From Anaeromyxobacter sp. (GTDB lineage Bacteria; Myxococcota; Myxococcia; Myxococcales; Anaeromyxobacteraceae), in NCBI GenBank assembly GCA_016718565.1, contig JADKCZ010000005.1, positions 558,001-622,000 of the forward strand: a DNA stretch of 64,000 bases. The letters are read 5' to 3'. Of this stretch, positions 60,093 to 64,000 are shown in pieces (the first letter of the stretch is position 1; each line of letters begins with the position of its first letter). The notes under the pieces were generated by a model. It did not search any database and had not been told where the DNA came from. It saw only the letters and a program-made list of their open reading frames with translations. The position numbers and the translations under genes are program-made.

Positions 60093-61184
60093 TCACCCCA
60101 CGGCCGCCGCCACCAGCCGCGTCAGCGGCGCGGGGGCGCGGGCACAGAGCGCGATGAGGGCGCGGCGCAGGGCCGGCCGCCGGGTGATCGCCAGCAGCGC
60201 CCGGGTGGAGCGCGCGTAGGGGGTGAAGCGCCGCCGCCAGGCCCGCTCGTAGGGCGCCAGGCTGTCCCGGCCGGCGCCGGCGGCCAGGGCGTCCGGCGCC
60301 AGCGCCGCCAGGTCGAGGGCGCAGCCGAGCGCCAGCGAGAGCCCCTCGCCGGTCAGCGCGTCGAGGTAGCCGGCCGCGTCGCCGAGCAGCACCAGGCGAT
60401 CGAGGGTGCGGGTCCGCGCCGCCCTGAGGAACGGCCCGGCGCCGCGGTCCTCCGAGGCGGGCGCCGCCCCCTCGAGGCGCGCCGCCAGGGCCGGGAAGCG
60501 GCCCAGCAGCGCCGCCCACCCGCCCGGCGCACTGCCCTCGAAGAGGAAGGCCACGCCCAGCCGCCCGGCGCCGGCCGGGGTGAGGTAGGCCTCGACCCCC
60601 GCCCCGAGGTGGACCTCCACCGCGTCGGTCCAGGCGGCCAGGGCCAGGTGGCGGCGCAGGCCGGAGCGGCGCGGCCCGGGCGGCGCCAGGTCGAGCCCCT
60701 CGCGCCGGCGCACCGGCGAGGCCAGCCCGTCGGCCGCCACCAGCAGGCGCGCCCGCACCTCGCCCGCGGTGGCCTGCACCAGCACCTCGTCGGCGCCGCG
60801 CCGGTGGTGCAGCACCTCGGCCTCCAGCACCTCCGCCCCGGCCTCCCGCGCCCGCTCGAGCAGCGCCGCCGAGAGCGCGGTGCGCCGCACCCCCAGGCCG
60901 CCCGGCGCGGGGAGCGGCACCGTCACCTCGGGCCCGGCGGCGTCCACCCAGCGGAGGGCCCGGAGCGGCGAGGCGTCGGCCGGGCCGAGCCGGGCGCGCA
61001 CGCCCAGCGCCTCCAGGGCCCGCACCCCGGCCGGCAGCAGCCCCTCGCCGCAGGCCTTGTCCACCGGGTACGGGCGGGCCTCGAGCACCAGCACGTCGAG
61101 GCCGCGCCCGGCCGAGGCGGCTGCGAAGGCCAGGCCGGCCGGACCGCCGCCGGCCACCACCACGTCGCGGCGCCGCCCGCTCAC
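60093..61184 (-). CDS. FAD-dependent oxidoreductase (geranylgeranyl-reductase/monooxygenase-like)
   Basis: A 363-residue flavoprotein starting at GTG 61184, just before the FAD-binding motif VVVAGGGPAGLAFAAASAG. The characteristic VDKACGEGLLPAGVRAL follows, and the second FAD contact is LVLLGDAAGYLDALTGEGLS. The family includes lipid-chain reductases and aromatic hydroxylases. It is the last gene of the operon that carries an ACP, an acyl-AMP ligase and an ICMT-like methyltransferase. In phenolic-lipid clusters (srsC type) a similar flavoprotein hydroxylates the alkylresorcinol ring; that role is inferred here. Confidence 0.85.
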   Translation of the reverse strand: MSGRRRDVVVAGGGPAGLAFAAASAGRGLDVLVLEARPYPVDKACGEGLLPAGVRALEALGVRARLGPADASPLRALRWVDAAGPEVTVPLPAPGGLGVRRTALSAALLERAREAGAEVLEAEVLHHRRGADEVLVQATAGEVRARLLVAADGLASPVRRREGLDLAPPGPRRSGLRRHLALAAWTDAVEVHLGAGVEAYLTPAGAGRLGVAFLFEGSAPGGWAALLGRFPALAARLEGAAPASEDRGAGPFLRAARTRTLDRLVLLGDAAGYLDALTGEGLSLALGCALDLAALAPDALAAGAGRDSLAPYERAWRRRFTPYARSTRALLAITRRPALRRALIALCARAPAPLTRLVAAAVG

Positions 61185-61239
61185 GGCCCCCACCCGGGCC
61201 GGGGCGCCGACGCGCCGTGGCCGGGCCACCGCGCCGCCC

Positions 61240-63129
61240 TCACGCCGGCCCTCGCCGCGGCCCGCGCCAGCCCGCCAGGCGCGACCTGGCCCAGGCCACC
61301 CCGAGCGACAGGGCGTCCACCCGGCGCGGCGGCCGGAGCTCGCCGGCCAGGTGGCGGCGCAGCGCCTCCTGGCGCCGCAGCTTGCCCGAGGAGGTGCGCG
61401 GCAGCGTGCCCGGCGCCAGCAGGCGCACCGTGTGCGGCGAGAGCCCGGTCCGCTCCAGCAGGGCGCGGCGGATGGCGGCCTCCAGCGCGGCGGGGTCCAG
61501 GGGCGCCGGGCCAGGGGCCCGCTCCGCCAGCACCAGCAGGGCCTCGCCGCCGCCGGGCGGCGCGAAGCCCAGCGCCACCGCGCAGCCCGGCCTGAGCCCG
61601 GCCAGGCCGGCCAGCGCCGCCTCCAGCTGCTCCGGCGCGTGGTTGGCGCCGCGCACGATGACCAGGTCCTTCTGCCGGCCGTGCAGGTGCAGCGCCCCGC
61701 CCATGACGAAGCCCCGGTCGCCGGTGTCGAGCCACCCGCCCTGCAGCGCCCGCGCGGTGGCGGCCGGATCGCCCAGGTAGCCCTCGAAGAGCGAGGGGCC
61801 GCGCACCCAGACCCGCCCCAGCGCGCCCTCGCCGGTGGGGCCGCCGTCCTCGCCGCGGACCTCCACCTCGACACCCGGGATGGGCGCGCCCACCGCCACC
61901 ACCTCGCAGGCGCCGGGCCCGGCGGCCTGGCCGGCCGGCGCCGCCACCCGCACCGCCCGCCCCTGGCGCGCCAGCAGGTCGGCGTCGAGCCAGGCCCCGC
62001 GCGGCGCGCCGCCCGGCGCGGCGAAGGTGACCGCCAGGGCCGCCTCGGAGAGGCCGTAGACCGGCACCAGCGCGCCGGGGTCGAAGCCGTGCGGGGCGAA
62101 GCGGGCCGCGAAGCGGCGCATGGCGTCGGCCGAGATCGGCTCGGCGCCGTCCAGCGCCAGGCGCCAGCTGGCCAGCGAGCAGCCGGCCAGCTCGGCGTCG
62201 CCCACCCGCTCGGCGCAGTAGGCGTAAGCGAAGCTCGGCGCCACCGAGATGGTGGCCCGGTGGCGGGCCAGCGCGCGCAGCCAGAGCGCCGGCCGCGCCA
62301 GGAAGTGCTCCGGCGCGATCAGCACCAGCGGTCCGGGGTAGGACATGGCCGCCAGCAGCCCGCCGATGAGCCCCATGTCGTGATAGAGCGGCAGCCACGA
62401 CACCAGGGCGTCGGCGCTGGTGGGGCGCACCAGCGCCATCAGCGCGTCGGCCTGGGCCTGCAGCGCCGCGTGGGTCAGCGCCACCGGCTTCGGGTCCACC
62501 GTGGAGCCGGAGGAGAACTGCACCAGCCCGAGGTCGGTGGGCGCCGCCAGCGGCGCCCCCCCGGCCCCGGCCCCCGACCCGCCCGGCGCGGAGTCGGCAC
62601 CGGCCACGGCACCGGCGCCGCGGTCGAGGAGCGCGTGGGCCTGGCCAGGAACGCCAGCCGGCCCCTCGAGCAGCCCGCCGGCCTCCAGGAGCCCGAGCGG
62701 CGGGGCGGCCAGGGCCAGCACCTCGCCGAGCAGCGCGCGCGTGCCGCCACCCGACACCACCAGCCGCGCGCCGGAGACCGTCAGCATCCGCGCCGTCCCG
62801 GCCACCCACTCCTCCAGCCGCCCGAGGCGCACCGGCGGGTAGAGCGGCACCGGCACCGCCCCGGCCAGCCAGGCGCCGAAGAAGGCGTCGAGGAAGGCGG
62901 GCTCGGTGCGCAGCACGATGGCCACCCGGTCACCCGGCCGCACGCCGCGCGCCGCCAGCGCGGCCGCGGCCGCCTGGGCGCGGGCGTGCACCTCGCGCCA
63001 GGGGAGGTGGCGCTCGCGCTCCGCCAGGTCCACGAAGGTGACGCCGCCGGGGTGGGCGGCCGCCGCCCGCAGGGCGTGGACCAGCGTGGGGAAGCGCGGC
63101 GCGGGCGCCGGCGGTCCGGTGAGCCTCAC
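61240..63129 (-). CDS. Fatty-acyl-AMP ligase
   Basis: A 629-residue adenylate-forming enzyme starting at ATG 63129, which overlaps the ACP stop as ATGA. FAAL-type motifs are AVPVPLYPPVR, the phosphate-binding loop VQFSSGSTVDPKPVALTH, SWLPLYHDMGLIGGLL, a Tyr-containing adenine site (VPVYGLSEAALAVTF), HGRQKDLVIVRGANHAPEQLE and the C-terminal lysine region TLPRTSSGKLRRQ. The phosphate loop has Pro where many acyl-CoA synthetases have Gly (PKPV for PKGV). The enzyme should activate a fatty acid as its AMP ester and load it on the adjacent acyl carrier protein. Confidence 0.92.
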   Translation of the reverse strand: MRLTGPPAPAPRFPTLVHALRAAAAHPGGVTFVDLAERERHLPWREVHARAQAAAAALAARGVRPGDRVAIVLRTEPAFLDAFFGAWLAGAVPVPLYPPVRLGRLEEWVAGTARMLTVSGARLVVSGGGTRALLGEVLALAAPPLGLLEAGGLLEGPAGVPGQAHALLDRGAGAVAGADSAPGGSGAGAGGAPLAAPTDLGLVQFSSGSTVDPKPVALTHAALQAQADALMALVRPTSADALVSWLPLYHDMGLIGGLLAAMSYPGPLVLIAPEHFLARPALWLRALARHRATISVAPSFAYAYCAERVGDAELAGCSLASWRLALDGAEPISADAMRRFAARFAPHGFDPGALVPVYGLSEAALAVTFAAPGGAPRGAWLDADLLARQGRAVRVAAPAGQAAGPGACEVVAVGAPIPGVEVEVRGEDGGPTGEGALGRVWVRGPSLFEGYLGDPAATARALQGGWLDTGDRGFVMGGALHLHGRQKDLVIVRGANHAPEQLEAALAGLAGLRPGCAVALGFAPPGGGEALLVLAERAPGPAPLDPAALEAAIRRALLERTGLSPHTVRLLAPGTLPRTSSGKLRRQEALRRHLAGELRPPRRVDALSLGVAWARSRLAGWRGPRRGPA

Positions 63130-63416
63130 CGCCCCTCCCCGGGCGGCCCGCCGCCGGCGGCCGGCAGCCGCGCCGGCTCTGCCCGCGCCGCCACCAGCCG
63201 GGCCAGGCCGGCCAGCGTGGTGGCCTCGGCCGCGTCGTCGTCGGTGAGGGCCAGGTGGAAGCGGTCCTCCACCGCCACCACCAGCGAGAGCAGGAGCAGC
63301 GAGTCGAGCGTGCCGGCCAGCGGCGCGTCCGGCTCCGGCGGGGGGCCCTCGAGGCGCAGGTCCTCCCTGGCCAGGCGGAGGATCTCGGCGGCCACGGCCT
63401 GCTCGAGCGGCGTCAC
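63126..63416 (-). CDS. Acyl carrier protein
   Basis: A 96-residue carrier starting at GTG 63416; the upstream frame is open but belongs to the preceding gene's region, and the start overlaps the stop of the methyltransferase gene. The phosphopantetheine site is the serine in LAGTLDSLLLLSLVVAVEDRF, at about residue 38. The C-terminus is Ala/Pro-rich (ARLPAAGGGPPGEG). It lies between the methyltransferase and FAAL genes with four-base overlaps on both sides, so all three are translated together. The carrier would present the fatty acyl starter to a synthase. Confidence 0.88.
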   Translation of the reverse strand: MTPLEQAVAAEILRLAREDLRLEGPPPEPDAPLAGTLDSLLLLSLVVAVEDRFHLALTDDDAAEATTLAGLARLVAARAEPARLPAAGGGPPGEGR

Positions 63417-64000
63417 GGGCCGCCCCCCGGCGGCCGCGGCAGCAGGCGCGCGCGGCCGGCGAAGGCGCGCGCCCAGGCCGCGCCGAGCGCCCGCTCCTCG
63501 GCCGGGATGCGCACCGAGAGCAGCGCCGCGTTGCCCAGGGTGAACAGCGCCGCGGTGAGGAGCGCCCCGCCCACCAGCGGGACGGCCGCCAGCTCCAGCA
63601 CCACCGCCAGGTAGTTGGGGTGCCGGACGAAGCGGTAGGGGCCCCCGGTCACCGGCGGCGCGTCCGGCAGCACCACCACCCGGGTGGTCCAGCGGCCGCC
63701 CAGCGTCGTCACCGCCCACCAGCGCAGCCCCTGGGCCAGCAGCGCCGCCGCCAGCGCCGCCAGCGAGGCGCCCATCGGCCAGGCCCGCGGCCAGAGCAGC
63801 GGCTCGGCGGCGCAGGCCACCAGGAAGGCGGCGTGGAAGAGCACCATGGCCGGGTAGTGGCCGCGCCCGGCCTCCACCCCGCCGGCGGCCAGGGCCCGCC
63901 GGGCGTTGCGATTGGAGATCACCAGCTCCACCCCCCGCTCCACGGCCAGCAGCGCCAGCGCGCCGAGGAGCAGCGCGGTGGGCCAGGGGAGGCCGGCCGG
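63413..64000 (-). CDS. Isoprenylcysteine-carboxyl-methyltransferase-like membrane protein (N-terminus beyond the window)
   Basis: The frame is open to the right edge: upstream of GTG 63943 it continues as WPTALLLGALALLAVERGVEL with no stop, so the gene almost certainly starts beyond base 64000. The visible 195 residues hold the family motifs GHYPAMVLFHAAFLVACAAE, the SAM-contact region PPVTGGPYRFVRHPNYLAVVLEL and the conserved Glu-Glu at IPAEERALG. Members of this family in type III polyketide clusters (SrsB, BpsB/YpbQ) O-methylate alkylresorcinols or alkylpyrones. It overlaps the ACP start by four bases. Confidence 0.88.
   Translation of the reverse strand, partial: PAGLPWPTALLLGALALLAVERGVELVISNRNARRALAAGGVEAGRGHYPAMVLFHAAFLVACAAEPLLWPRAWPMGASLAALAAALLAQGLRWWAVTTLGGRWTTRVVVLPDAPPVTGGPYRFVRHPNYLAVVLELAAVPLVGGALLTAALFTLGNAALLSVRIPAEERALGAAWARAFAGRARLLPRPPGGGP

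Noticed and set aside
1..64000. tRNA, rRNA, insertion-sequence transposase or integrase genes.
   Set aside because: None was recognised by eye in either strand; small RNA genes could still be missed without a covariance search.

Overview
The window is very GC-rich throughout. It encodes a periplasmic triheme cytochrome c7, an outer-surface decaheme OmcA/MtrC-type lipoprotein, many lipobox-bearing secreted proteins, one-component and two-component regulators, and a degenerate HNH endonuclease of a type I associate with Anaeromyxobacter. This fits a metal-respiring myxobacterium (Myxococcota, Anaeromyxobacter or close kin). The assignment rests on gene content, not on a marker gene: no rRNA or tRNA gene was seen.

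Layout. 0-10.4 kb: a transglutaminase-like lipoprotein (cut by the left edge), spmA-spmB, a frameshifted membrane-protein gene, an RND efflux pump (inner-membrane pump plus lipoprotein adaptor) divergent from its TetR regulator with a paired operator, a DUF3187 outer-membrane protein and a DUF938 methyltransferase. 10.4-19.3 kb: cytochrome c7, a J-domain/MshEN-like fusion, a Sel1-repeat lipoprotein, a ferredoxin-like protein, a quinone oxidoreductase, a DUF169 protein, a flavin-fold protein and an Rsm22-type methyltransferase with an iron-sulfur cysteine pattern.

19.4-34.7 kb is an accessory surface-protein locus, visibly less GC-extreme than its flanks. Three tandem lipoprotein genes (RCC1-repeat, Cys-rich repeat, and ZU5-like/Cys-rich) and a 957-aa collagen-like/carbohydrate-binding/YadA-head protein are each transcribed divergently from PAS-like LuxR-type regulators. 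An 18-bp palindrome, GTCGTCCGAAnnGACGAC, occurs three times in this window, all in these two divergent intergenic regions. This looks like a self-contained regulator/surface-protein module present in two copies. A roughly 31-bp direct repeat with a 16-bp palindromic core flanks the lipoprotein part, and the second copy lies inside a broken HNH endonuclease gene.

34.7-53 kb: a VapBC-like toxin-antitoxin pair with a 26-bp operator palindrome, an FAD-dependent reductase, DUF3052, RNase Z, the decaheme cytochrome, a PAS histidine kinase, two ABC-2 permeases without an adjacent ATPase, a chemotaxis receptor, an M3 oligopeptidase, a histidine kinase with a covalent-heme sensor domain, an MshEN-receiver-TPR protein, and gpsA. 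53.2-58.1 kb: a complete branched-chain amino-acid ABC transporter operon in which LivM and LivG are one polypeptide. 58.3-64 kb: a multi-pass membrane glycosyltransferase-like protein, then an operon running in from the right edge (isoprenylcysteine-methyltransferase-like protein, acyl carrier protein, fatty-acyl-AMP ligase, FAD oxidoreductase). That set resembles the tailoring and starter-loading part of a type III polyketide/phenolic-lipid cluster, whose synthase would lie just beyond base 64000.
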